Below, piece by piece: positions 25,517-33,495 of a stretch of DNA of 33,495 nt. This stretch comes from Photobacterium sp. GB-56 (GTDB lineage Bacteria; Pseudomonadota; Gammaproteobacteria; Enterobacterales; Vibrionaceae). The number at the start of each line of letters is the position of its first letter. Position 1 is the first letter of the stretch. The position numbers and the translations under genes were made by a program. Below the pieces are notes generated by a model that was not told the DNA's origin, did not search any database, and saw only the letters and a list, made by a program, of their open reading frames with translations. The stretch spans positions 1 to 33,495 of the forward strand of contig NZ_PYNW01000026.1 in assembly GCF_003026105.1 (NCBI RefSeq), in the 5' to 3' direction.

Positions 25517-28500
25517 ATGGCTAAGACTTTAGATTTAACCAATACAGAATTACAACAATGTGATGTATTTAGTTCAGACGGAGTAACCGCTGGGCCCTGT
25601 GAACCTAAAAACGTTGCTGATATTTTATATATTCCTCAGCAAAAGAAATGGTTTTATGTTTCAGCAAAAGATGCTGAAGAATTAAAGGCGCAAGCTGATG
25701 AATTAGATGATACCGTTAAAGTGGTAACGGAAAAATTGTATTCAGGCGATGCCAAAAAGGATGAACAAAAAGGTAAAGAGGCGATCCAACAAGAAGTGCT
25801 AGAAAAATTAAATCAAAAAGGCATTCTTGAAAACTATAAGATCCGCTCATTTACTTATTTTTTATCCTCTGAAAAAGATAAAAGTGACTATGTCCAATGT
25901 CTTTATACGAGAAACTTAATTCAAACCTATGTCAAGATTATTGAAAATACGTCAAAAATACCAAAACTAGAGAAAGTTGCCGCTGCTGAAGATTCAATTA
26001 TTGAGCGTTACAGTCAACAGCTAGGTCTGACGTATTCAGATTTGGCGGAAGATTCTATTGTACGAAATACCATGCGAGCGATTGAGCATAATATAGAATT
26101 ACGTAATTCGACGCGGATTGGTTACAGTACAAAAAAAGACTTAGTTAATTTTCTCAATACGCAAGTCATTAAGCAGTTGAGCAATCAAATTGAACAATAT
26201 GAGGAAAAGGCTAAAGAGCAAGCGAAAAAAGAAGGATTCTTATGGTATCAAAGTTTACTAACTGGTAAATATCGTTTTGTTAAAGGTGATGAAAAGTTCG
26301 TTGAGAAAAGTTATAACGGATACATTGCTCTTCGAAAAGATTTTAATGATATGTATAGAGATCCTCAATATGACATGCTTGATGATTTCGAAAAGTACAA
26401 ACAAAAAGGAAATGTTCGAACAAATAGCATTGTTGCTGCAAATGTATACAAATGTTTGGAGCTATTGAATGCTCAAGGGATGGCGGTTCCAGAGCAAGTG
26501 CTATCAAAAAAAGAGCTTTTTGCTACAGATCAAGAAACTCAGAAAGCGTTTGATGATTTGGTCAGTAAATTGAGTGATAAATCTATATTAAGCAAGTTGG
26601 ATAGAACTGGGCGTGACCTTACAGATAATATAGAAATGCTACGCTTTGATAGTAGTAACCCGAAAATACTTCACGAGATTAGTAACCACAAATTTATCTT
26701 ATTTATCGAAAAGTTAGGGTATTACAATTGTCTTGCTTTCTCTGATGCTTTAGATAAAGCGTTATCCGCAGATATCCAAGAATACATTACCGAAATTTTA
26801 GGAAACAAAACAACTGCTCTTAACTATGGAATGGGTGGCATATATATTCTTGCAGCGATACGTTATCAAATCGACTATCTAAAATATTGTGCAAATCAAA
26901 ATTTAAAACAAGGGAAAGTAAATTTTTGTCTTGATAGCAATAAAATTAAACAATCATTACTTGCACTTGATACCATTACTTGGTCTTCTAATGATATCAA
27001 ATTAACTGAATATAAATTTGCATGGAAAGAGTCGGATACGCACATAGTTGAATTTTTTATCATGAGCGAAGAAAATAAACCTCGTTATATGATAAGCAGT
27101 GATTTAAATAAATTACTAGACTCTCATGGTCTCGTTACAGAGTTAAAATTAAAAGACAATATAGATGTTGCTCGTGGCGTTAAAGATGAAGACATTAAAC
27201 AAGCCAATTCAGCCGATTCATTACAGGCTGGAATTAAGCAAGCTATAAAATTGGCTCGTGATTCTGTAAAAAATAACCAAACTAAAACAGTCAATCTTAA
27301 TAGTGATATCCCTGATAGTAGTATTGATAAATTTACAAAATACACTTCCCTTATTCAAATGTCACAAACTATAGGTGGAGGAAAGGGGCTAAGTTATATC
27401 GTCAATGCGCAAGCTGAGCTATTTCGCTTTTGTGCTGATAATTGCCGCTTTGAAGCTGATTATCCAGAGTCTTTTGAGGATCTTGTAAAACGAGCGATTA
27501 AACAGACAGATATTGCCAGTATAGAAGCGTCGGCCAGTATTGATATATTGAGTGGATATATGTCAATAAAGCAGATGCTGCCGAGCCGTAATGGCTTTCC
27601 TATGATTATATCCGCACGTTTTGGTGAGCAAAATAAAGTAAAGGAACTGCATTTGGGGCAATTAAGATCGGATGTTGATATGGTACTTTATGGAAGTGTC
27701 GGGATCGGATTAAGTTTAAGTGCGGCAGTTTCTATGACATCAACGGACGGAGGCCTTTCTCTTTCACCTATTTTACCTGGTGATACCAATCTACCAAATG
27801 GCGGCTATATTGCTGGCTCTGTTGATGTATTCGCGGGTGCTCGTGCTGGTGTTACTGTATCCAGTGATGTTAAATGGTGTAAACCAATTAAGAATATGCA
27901 GGGCATGGTGCTCGATCCTCTAAATAAAAGTTGGATTGCTCAACTTACGCCAATGCAAGCTAATAATTTAAGAACGACAAATAATTATCACGTTCGAGAA
28001 GATCGAGATTGGCATCAAATAGGACGTTTCTGTAATACGACTGAGAAAAGTTTTGGTATTGGGCTACGTGGCACACTCAAATTTGGCTATCGAAAGAATC
28101 AATATATTCTAACTTGTGGTGGTGGTCTTACTGTTGGTGGTGGAGGCTATGTAGAGCAGACGATAGCACTATATCCAGAATCTTTACTTGAGTTTGTTAA
28201 TGCTTTCGTTGACTTATTGGCAAGCAATGATTTTCGACGCTTAGATATTTTTACGGAGAAAGACGATGAGGATGGTACTTTAGATGGTAATCAAGTATTA
28301 AATACTCTCATTACGATGACTATGGTGACAGGACTGGAGGTTTCTCAGCTGGCTTTATTAAATATGAATGAAGTGATAAAGCAAGAGAAAAAAATCTTGG
28401 TTCATGGGCATGCTGATATGATTGCGAATAATATAATATCATTTCATAATAAGAATCAGAATATACAGGATATGAAGCCTTGGTTTAATAATATGCCCCC

Positions 28501-29359
28501 AGAATCAAGAGCAAGACTTTTATATTCTCTAACGGTTGATAGTACTCTTCTTGACATTACTCTAGGTGTCAAAGTTAGTGAGTTAAAACGCTTTAATCAG
28601 TCTCCATTTCAAATATTAAAGCCACCACAACTTTCTGAAAAAGAAAAAGAAAAATTAGTAAATGGTGTTAATGAGGAGGCCCCTCGTTGGATAGCTATCT
28701 GTAAATTACTTAATTTTTGGGTTAATCAAGATAGTTATATTTATAAGTCTGTTGAAGATAGACAAATATGCGAAACTTTTACAAGATTTAATGCTCTTGG
28801 TAAAGTAATGCTTGTGAGGGATTATGCTAATAAATTGATTCCTTATATTGTTTGGGGGAAGTTAAAAGAGTTTTTAGAGAGATATGATCAGTTCTATATT
28901 GATGGGTTAGATTATCACGAAAGCATTAACATTAATGAACTTTATTTTGTAAATAAAGTTAAAGATAATATAGATGCATATTTTAATTCTTACCCTGAAA
29001 CTAAATACAAAGTAATAAAAAGAAAACTTTATGGTACTGATTTGGAATTTGTAGTCTTTAATGGCGAGAGAACTAACCTCTCATTAGAATTGAAATTTGG
29101 ATATTACCATTTAGCAAGGTCTAAGGTTTATCCTGATGAATATAAAGAATTTTCTGATGGCCTATTATCATTTATAAATTCACCATCGAAGATGATAAAG
29201 TCTAGTATGGTTAAATCAATAAATAATTTAGTTGATAATATGGTTGAAAAAGAAAATAGTATTGGTGATTTCAAAAATAAAAAACGTATATTAGAAGCCA
29301 TTAAGAATGGTGACATGAGTGCGTTATTAGATTTGATGGATGGTTATTATGAAATTTAA
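25517..29359 (+). CDS. large T6SS cargo effector candidate, toxin class not recognised
   Basis: 1280 residues, directly after the DUF4123 adaptor and before three exported paralogues, the position of a VgrG-delivered effector. Visible parts: an N-terminal …ILYIPQQKKWFYVSAKDAEEL… segment that may serve for adaptor recognition; a charged helical region with a likely coiled coil near residues 210-245; a glycine-rich, probably beta region at about 720-890 (…GSVGIGLSLSAAVSM…, …FAGARAGVTVSSDVKW…, …CGGGLTVGGGGYVEQ…) of a kind I associate with other large vgrG-linked proteins; and a charged, AT-rich C-terminal third. No MIX, Rhs, PAAR, lipase GxSxG, nuclease HNH or peptidoglycan-hydrolase motif was found by eye. 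Exported immunity candidates suggest a target in the periplasm or at the membrane. Position resembles VasX but I see no clear VasX sequence. Start coupling is strong and the ribosome site weak. Confidence 0.7.
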   Translation: MAKTLDLTNTELQQCDVFSSDGVTAGPCEPKNVADILYIPQQKKWFYVSAKDAEELKAQADELDDTVKVVTEKLYSGDAKKDEQKGKEAIQQEVLEKLNQKGILENYKIRSFTYFLSSEKDKSDYVQCLYTRNLIQTYVKIIENTSKIPKLEKVAAAEDSIIERYSQQLGLTYSDLAEDSIVRNTMRAIEHNIELRNSTRIGYSTKKDLVNFLNTQVIKQLSNQIEQYEEKAKEQAKKEGFLWYQSLLTGKYRFVKGDEKFVEKSYNGYIALRKDFNDMYRDPQYDMLDDFEKYKQKGNVRTNSIVAANVYKCLELLNAQGMAVPEQVLSKKELFATDQETQKAFDDLVSKLSDKSILSKLDRTGRDLTDNIEMLRFDSSNPKILHEISNHKFILFIEKLGYYNCLAFSDALDKALSADIQEYITEILGNKTTALNYGMGGIYILAAIRYQIDYLKYCANQNLKQGKVNFCLDSNKIKQSLLALDTITWSSNDIKLTEYKFAWKESDTHIVEFFIMSEENKPRYMISSDLNKLLDSHGLVTELKLKDNIDVARGVKDEDIKQANSADSLQAGIKQAIKLARDSVKNNQTKTVNLNSDIPDSSIDKFTKYTSLIQMSQTIGGGKGLSYIVNAQAELFRFCADNCRFEADYPESFEDLVKRAIKQTDIASIEASASIDILSGYMSIKQMLPSRNGFPMIISARFGEQNKVKELHLGQLRSDVDMVLYGSVGIGLSLSAAVSMTSTDGGLSLSPILPGDTNLPNGGYIAGSVDVFAGARAGVTVSSDVKWCKPIKNMQGMVLDPLNKSWIAQLTPMQANNLRTTNNYHVREDRDWHQIGRFCNTTEKSFGIGLRGTLKFGYRKNQYILTCGGGLTVGGGGYVEQTIALYPESLLEFVNAFVDLLASNDFRRLDIFTEKDDEDGTLDGNQVLNTLITMTMVTGLEVSQLALLNMNEVIKQEKKILVHGHADMIANNIISFHNKNQNIQDMKPWFNNMPPESRARLLYSLTVDSTLLDITLGVKVSELKRFNQSPFQILKPPQLSEKEKEKLVNGVNEEAPRWIAICKLLNFWVNQDSYIYKSVEDRQICETFTRFNALGKVMLVRDYANKLIPYIVWGKLKEFLERYDQFYIDGLDYHESININELYFVNKVKDNIDAYFNSYPETKYKVIKRKLYGTDLEFVVFNGERTNLSLELKFGYYHLARSKVYPDEYKEFSDGLLSFINSPSKMIKSSMVKSINNLVDNMVEKENSIGDFKNKKRILEAIKNGDMSALLDLMDGYYEI

Positions 29360-30398
29360 TAGTATTCTAATTTTTTTGTTTTTATTCTCAGGTTGTGTTT
29401 ATTCTAGAAGCGAAATAAATAAAAGTAATTTATCAAATGATGATTTAAAAAAAATAAACTTAGCAAATATTTATTTGGAATATGGTAAAGACAACAAAGA
29501 AGCTATTAAACTTACAAAACCATATATAAAAAACAATGACAATATTTTTGCTAGGTATATATATGCATCAGCATTAGCGCGTTATGATCTGAAAACTTCG
29601 TTAGAAATGCTAAAAACATTAACTAATGAGGAATATCCTTATGCGATGGAAACTTATGGGAAGAAAAGAACCTGCAAACTTAATAAATATAAGAATGCTT
29701 GTTTAAAATATGGATATGATAAATTATTGAGTCAGACGTATTTAGATTGGAGAAAAATAGATCCTTCTGAACAATATAATGAATTTTATCAACAGTTTCT
29801 TGATACCCCATGGGATGAAAGAATTAACAAAGAGCATACTTGGTTTAATCCTAAAATCGATAAGCTTCTTCGTCAATGCGCTAATGATAATGTGTTTCAA
29901 TGTGCAAATGAATTACAAAATGGATTATATTTTATTAATAAAAGAACTCCAGAACAAGAGAAAGATTATCAGTATTATAGAAAACTAGCGAAGAAAATAT
30001 TAATCAACGCAGATAATTTATATCTAAAAATAGACTATATGGATAGATGTTTTGATAAGAGTAAATATAGAGATAATGATATTTGTTTAACTAAAAATGA
30101 AAGTTATACGATGTTGACTAATTTAGCTAAAAAAGGAGATTTATCAGGATATCATACATTATCGTTTTTACTATATAAAGATATATATGATTTTAGTTTT
30201 CCAAGATATGTTTTATATCCAAAACTCTTATCATCATCTAAGCTAAAAGACATTTTTGATAATGCATTAAAATTGAATAATGGTGTTGGATGGAGTTATA
30301 AGAAAAAAAATTACAATATAGAACCTTGGGAAAAATTGCATAACGACGAAAGCCTAAGCGGATTTTTTAACAAAGTAAATAAGTTAGATTCCGAATAG
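29349..30398 (+). CDS. predicted immunity lipoprotein, first of three paralogues
   Basis: 349 residues from the ATG at 29349; an in-frame ATG at 29340 is possible but places three extra residues before the signal peptide. The start overlaps the effector by 11 nt, a layout typical of cognate immunity genes. MKFNSILIFLFLFSGC is a lipoprotein signal with lipobox cysteine 16. The mature protein has Sel1-like helical character (…ARYIYASALARYDLKTSLEMLKTL…) and three cysteine pairs (CKLNKYKNAC, CANDNVFQC and one with 11 residues between). Unlike its two downstream paralogues, which have no lipobox, this copy would be membrane-anchored. Its last ~57 nt and the following spacer are the same as those of the next gene. 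Very AT-rich. Confidence 0.75.
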   Translation: MKFNSILIFLFLFSGCVYSRSEINKSNLSNDDLKKINLANIYLEYGKDNKEAIKLTKPYIKNNDNIFARYIYASALARYDLKTSLEMLKTLTNEEYPYAMETYGKKRTCKLNKYKNACLKYGYDKLLSQTYLDWRKIDPSEQYNEFYQQFLDTPWDERINKEHTWFNPKIDKLLRQCANDNVFQCANELQNGLYFINKRTPEQEKDYQYYRKLAKKILINADNLYLKIDYMDRCFDKSKYRDNDICLTKNESYTMLTNLAKKGDLSGYHTLSFLLYKDIYDFSFPRYVLYPKLLSSSKLKDIFDNALKLNNGVGWSYKKKNYNIEPWEKLHNDESLSGFFNKVNKLDSE

Positions 30399-30471
30399 TG
30401 ACTGGTTAGCCTCCTTAAAGCCAGGGGGCTAGAACTATAGGTAAATAGATAATGAAAAAGATATTTTATGG
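30341..30471 (+). repeat. 131-bp junction repeat, copy 1
   Basis: It spans the last 19 codons of the first paralogue, the 53-bp spacer and the first 20 nt of the second. Identical to 31462-31592 except one base (30434 A, 31555 T). A hairpin TAGCCTCC/GGGGGCTA (30407-30414 with 30424-30431, one G-U pair) sits in the spacer without a T-run. Confidence 0.9.
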
Positions 30472-31519
30472 GCTGATTTTATGTATTATCCTGTTAAATC
30501 CTGTTTTTGCTATAAATAAGACCATAAAAAATGGTTACTCTTCGATATTGTCAAATGTAGATAGAAATAAGATATATCTAGCAAAAAATTTTCTTACTTA
30601 TGGAGCTGGTTTTAAAAAAGCGATAGAGTTAACTGCTCCTTATATTAGCGATAAAAATAATATAGAGGCAAGATATATTTATGCAGTTTCATTAGCACGT
30701 TATGATCTAAAAACATCTTTAGAGATGTTAAAAGCCTTAACTGATGAAGGATATCCTTATGCCATGGATACCTATGGAGAGAAGAGAACCTGTCAACTTA
30801 ATAGATACAAAAAATTGTGTGATAATTCAGGATATAAAAAATTATTAAGAACAATGTATTATAAATGGAGAAAAGGAAATTCATCTGAATTATTCAATGA
30901 AGATTATGAGCAGTATCGTTATATGTCATTTGAAGAGAGAGTAAATAAAGAGAGAACATGGTTCACACCAAAAGCTGAGAAACTTCTAAAACAATGTGCA
31001 GAAGAGCGTTTTTTTTATTGTGCTGATGATCTTCAAAAAGGTTTATTTTCTGTTGAAAATAAAACTGATAAACAGAGAAAAGAATACGAGTATTATAAAA
31101 AACTAGCTAAAGATATTTTAATTAATGCAGAAAATAAATATTTAAGAATTGACTATCTTGGATATTGTAATGAACCAGAATCAGAATCTAATATTTGTCC
31201 ATCTAAAAAAGAATTAGGATTAATGTTAACTAATTTAGCTAAAGAAGGTGATTTAAAAGGGTATCAAGTTCTTGCTTATGAATTATTTCATAATGACAAT
31301 ACAAAAAATTATCTTAGATTTTCTAAGTATCTAAGATATCCAGATTCAAAGTTAGACCCTAAATTAAAAAAAGAATACGATAAGGCGATAAAATTAAACA
31401 ATAATCAAGGATGGGATATGGAAATGCGAAGTTATAGCATTGAACCATACGAAAAGTTGTATAACGACGAAAGCCTAAGCGGATTTTTTAACAAAGTAAA
31501 TAAGTTAGATTCCGAATAG
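30452..31519 (+). CDS. predicted periplasmic immunity paralogue, second copy
   Basis: 355 residues with a Sec signal (MKKIFYGLILCIILLNPVFA) and no lipobox at the cleavage site, so soluble periplasmic. Sel1-like helices as in the first copy; cysteine pairs C114/C123, C182/C190 and C239/C249, suggesting disulfides. Very similar to the third copy except for a stretch around residues 231-290, where the two differ greatly although the flanks are nearly the same. This could be the part that sets toxin specificity. Same operon as the effector, 53 nt after the first copy. Confidence 0.75.
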   Translation: MKKIFYGLILCIILLNPVFAINKTIKNGYSSILSNVDRNKIYLAKNFLTYGAGFKKAIELTAPYISDKNNIEARYIYAVSLARYDLKTSLEMLKALTDEGYPYAMDTYGEKRTCQLNRYKKLCDNSGYKKLLRTMYYKWRKGNSSELFNEDYEQYRYMSFEERVNKERTWFTPKAEKLLKQCAEERFFYCADDLQKGLFSVENKTDKQRKEYEYYKKLAKDILINAENKYLRIDYLGYCNEPESESNICPSKKELGLMLTNLAKEGDLKGYQVLAYELFHNDNTKNYLRFSKYLRYPDSKLDPKLKKEYDKAIKLNNNQGWDMEMRSYSIEPYEKLYNDESLSGFFNKVNKLDSE

Positions 31520-31592
31520 TGACTGGTTAGCCTCCTTAAAGCCAGGGGGCTAGATCTATAGGTAAATAGATAATGAAAAAGATATTTTATGG
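31462..31592 (+). repeat. 131-bp junction repeat, copy 2
   Basis: Second copy of 30341-30471, spanning the end of the second paralogue, the spacer with its hairpin and the start of the third. The third gene's own end keeps only the first 36 bp of it (32589-32624) before diverging. This pattern is expected if the array grew by unequal crossing-over. Confidence 0.9.
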
Positions 31593-32646
31593 ATTGATTT
31601 TATGTATTATCCAGTTAAATCCAGTTTTTGCGATGGATAAGATAATGAAGAATGGTTATTCTTCTGAGTTGTCAAATTTAGATAAAGGTAAAATATATCT
31701 TGCGAAAAATTTTATGGTGTACGATTTTGATTTTAAAAAAGCGATAGAGCTAACTACACCTTATATTAATAATAAAGATAATATAGAGGCAAGATATATT
31801 TATGCAGTTTCAATGGCACGTTATGATCTAAAAAAGTCTTTAGAGATGCTAAAAGCTTTAACTGATGAAGGATATCCTTATGCCATGGATACCTATGGGG
31901 AGAAAAGAACCTGTCAACTTAATAGATATAAAGAATTATGTGATAATTCTGGTTATGACAAAGTATTAAGATCCACTTATCGTAAATGGAAAAAGGGAAA
32001 CTCATCGGTATTATATAACGAAGATTATGAACAGTATCGTTATATGTCATTTGAAGAGAGAGTAAATAAAGAGAGGACATGGTTCACACCAAAAGCAGAG
32101 AAACTTCTTAAGCAATGTGCAGAAGAGCGTTTTTTTTATTGTGCTGATGAACTTCAAAAAGGTTTGTTTTCTGTTGAAAATAAAACTGATAAACAGAGAA
32201 AAGAATACGAGTATTATAAAAAATTAGCTAAAGACATTCTAATTAATGCAGAAAATAAATATTTATCAACTGGGTTTATTGGGGTTTGTTTTAAATCAAA
32301 AGAGAAATCATTATCGGATATCTGTCCATCAAATAAAGAGTTAAATACAATGCTCGGTAATTTAGCTAAAAATGGAGATTTATTAGGGTATAACTCGTTA
32401 GCTTTTATTTTATTCTATGCTGAAAACAATGAGGATTATATTAATTTCTTAAAATATTTAAGACATCCACATTCAAAAATACCTACTAAATTAAAAAAAG
32501 AATATGATAAGGCGATAAAATTAAATAATAATCAAGGATGGGATATGGAAATGCGAAGTTATAGTATTGAACCATACGAAAAGTTGTATAACGACGAAAG
32601 CCTAAGCGGATTTTTTAACAAAGTGAATAAAATGATTTCCGATTAA
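31573..32646 (+). CDS. predicted periplasmic immunity paralogue, third copy
   Basis: 357 residues; signal peptide MKKIFYGLILCIIQLNPVFA, almost that of the second copy, and the same cysteine pairs, the third with 11 residues between (…CFKSKEKSLSDIC…). The segment from TWFTPKAEKLLKQCAEERF through about residue 230 is nearly the same in both copies, then residues about 231-295 diverge before the shared tail (…NDESLSGFFNKVNK). The final residues (MISD) and 3' flank differ from the other two copies, and a strong terminator follows, so this is the end of the operon. Confidence 0.75.
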   Translation: MKKIFYGLILCIIQLNPVFAMDKIMKNGYSSELSNLDKGKIYLAKNFMVYDFDFKKAIELTTPYINNKDNIEARYIYAVSMARYDLKKSLEMLKALTDEGYPYAMDTYGEKRTCQLNRYKELCDNSGYDKVLRSTYRKWKKGNSSVLYNEDYEQYRYMSFEERVNKERTWFTPKAEKLLKQCAEERFFYCADELQKGLFSVENKTDKQRKEYEYYKKLAKDILINAENKYLSTGFIGVCFKSKEKSLSDICPSNKELNTMLGNLAKNGDLLGYNSLAFILFYAENNEDYINFLKYLRHPHSKIPTKLKKEYDKAIKLNNNQGWDMEMRSYSIEPYEKLYNDESLSGFFNKVNKMISD

Positions 32647-32654
32647 TACCCTAT

Positions 32655-32683
32655 TCCCCCCTTTATTATGAGGGGGGATTTTT
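32655..32683 (+). terminator. strong intrinsic terminator of the effector-immunity operon
   Basis: A perfect 7-bp GC stem TCCCCCC/GGGGGGA (32655-32661 with 32672-32678), 10-nt loop and TTTTT (32679-32683), 8 nt after the stop codon of the third paralogue. Confidence 0.9.
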
Positions 32684-32759
32684 AACTATTGAAAATCAAA
32701 TTCTTGGTAGGTTTTCTTAATTTAACCTACTCTACATTTCCTTTCACTATCTACACCTC

Positions 32760-32796
32760 GCGCAAATTATTGCCTAGTAATTTTTAGGTGTACTAT
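32760..32796 (+). promoter_or_regulatory. palindrome plus -10-like box upstream of the right-end lipoprotein gene
   Basis: GCGCAA-ATTA-TTGCCT (32760-32775) with the shared 13-mer GCAAATTATTGCC, then 15 nt to TACTAT (32791-32796). Same architecture as at 264-300 and, on the other strand, 1927-1963. Confidence 0.5.
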
Positions 32797-32970
32797 TGTG
32801 CATTAAAATCAATCAGCTTCTCAGTCCGCTAAGTTAAGGTCTAAATGCATGAAAGTAACTATTACTACCCTACTATTAGTTTTCTCTTTTTTAGCCTTAA
32901 CCGGTTGCTCAAAAGCAACAGAGCCACAACAGGCCGATATTGCTGTGTTTGAACAATTTTTATCAGAAAA
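32760..32970 (+). repeat. direct repeat copy 2: promoter and 5' end of lipoprotein gene
   Basis: About 211 bp corresponding to 264-475, same orientation, roughly 32.5 kb away. The whole T6SS core and effector module lies between the two. Confidence 0.85.
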
Positions 32971-33495
32971 TCCTATATCGTCAGTAAGTCCAACCGTTGA
33001 TATCGCAAGTATATACCAACAAGGGGATCCACTTTTTGAAAGTGTTTTATACATCCAACGTAATCTTTGGGCTGAGGCAAAGACACAACTTGAACCGATG
33101 GTAAAAAACCAAAATCCTGACGCAAAATTTTGGTTAGCATCAATTACATGGGGAACGGGTATTAAAAACAACCCTATGGCTAAAAAGCTATATATGGAAT
33201 CAGCTGAACAAGGCAACCCTTATGCAGCATTGTTTTTTTCGCCTAAAAACGATATTTGTCAAATGTACTATTCCAGTGAATGCAGTGAGGAATGGGTAGA
33301 TAAAGCACAAAAACTTTTTGTAGAAAAAGCAAAAACAGGCGATGTTCGTGCCGTATATTACAGTACAGTATTGAAACCAGATTTAACCCACGAGCAATAT
33401 ATTAGTGCCATTATCAACGCAGCGAAAAGTCACTACTACTACCCGCTTGTTGAATACTCTAATAATTTAAGAAAAGCAGAAGATTCCAATCAAGA
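32849..33495 (+). CDS. predicted lipoprotein/immunity-type paralogue, 3' end outside the window
   Basis: An open frame from ATG 32849 to the window edge (215 full codons). The signal peptide and lipobox (…FLALTGC) are the same as in the gene at 354. Residues about 45-150 differ considerably from that gene, while residues 1-42 and from about 150 on are close. The Sel1-like segment and cysteine pair (CQMYYSSEC) are kept. It is preceded by its own promoter-like element and separated from the immunity operon by a terminator, so it is probably an independent unit. Confidence 0.8.
   Translation, partial: MKVTITTLLLVFSFLALTGCSKATEPQQADIAVFEQFLSENPISSVSPTVDIASIYQQGDPLFESVLYIQRNLWAEAKTQLEPMVKNQNPDAKFWLASITWGTGIKNNPMAKKLYMESAEQGNPYAALFFSPKNDICQMYYSSECSEEWVDKAQKLFVEKAKTGDVRAVYYSTVLKPDLTHEQYISAIINAAKSHYYYPLVEYSNNLRKAEDSNQ

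Noticed and set aside
25517..29359. Calling the large effector VasX
   Set aside because: Only the gene position corresponds; no clear VasX or colicin-like sequence was recognised.
30341..31592. Regular repeats as a CRISPR array
   Set aside because: Only two long repeats more than 1 kb apart, overlapping gene ends; this is gene duplication.
32707..32730. GTAGGTT/AACCTAC inverted repeat as a second terminator
   Set aside because: Only 7 bp, no T-run, and a strong terminator has already occurred at 32655-32683.
32821..33216. 131-residue open frame on the - strand
   Set aside because: It lies antisense to the lipoprotein gene at 32849, which has a signal peptide, lipobox and paralogues; the antisense frame has no family resemblance.

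Overview
The window is a type VI secretion system (T6SS) locus from a member of the Vibrionaceae. The Hcp, VipA/VipB, ClpV and VgrG proteins look like those of the Vibrio cholerae system, and the core gene order (tssB-C-E-F-G-tagH-tssJ-K-L-clpV-vasH-tagO/vasI-tssA-tssM) matches the V. cholerae large cluster. The low G+C of most of the sequence fits Aliivibrio or Photobacterium better than V. cholerae; genus is an inference.

Layout. Positions 1-1461 hold the 3' end of one predicted lipoprotein gene and a complete paralogue (+ strand), each with its own terminator. A PAAR tip gene (- strand) follows at 1544-1897. From 2215 to 21320 a single leftward block of 14 tightly packed or overlapping genes encodes baseplate, membrane complex, sheath, ClpV ATPase and the sigma-54 activator VasH. 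A 968-bp AT-rich divergent region (21321-22288) separates this from a rightward module: hcp, vgrG, a DUF4123 adaptor, a 1280-residue candidate cargo effector of unrecognised toxin class, and three tandem paralogous exported proteins that are the probable immunity genes. A strong terminator closes the module, and another copy of the left-end lipoprotein gene begins at 32849 and runs off the window.

How it works together. TssJLM span the envelope, TssAEFGK form the baseplate and its assembly factors, TssBC is the contractile sheath recycled by ClpV, and Hcp/VgrG/PAAR is the expelled arrow. The DUF4123 protein probably loads the large effector on VgrG, and the exported paralogues probably protect the producer in its periplasm. 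VasH probably drives hcp-vgrG-effector from a sigma-54 promoter at 22210-22225 through inverted repeats at 22100-22156.

Most interesting points: (1) a palindrome of the form GGGCAA-N4-TTGCCC occurs at seven places, always next to a gene start of this locus, including three promoters sharing the exact 13-mer GCAAATTATTGCC; (2) the immunity paralogues form a mosaic array with a 131-bp near-identical junction; (3) the end lipoproteins and the effector-linked proteins look like two branches of one Sel1-like, cysteine-paired family; (4) same-orientation copies of the lipoprotein gene flank the whole T6SS. No tRNA, rRNA, CRISPR array, transposase or integrase was seen.
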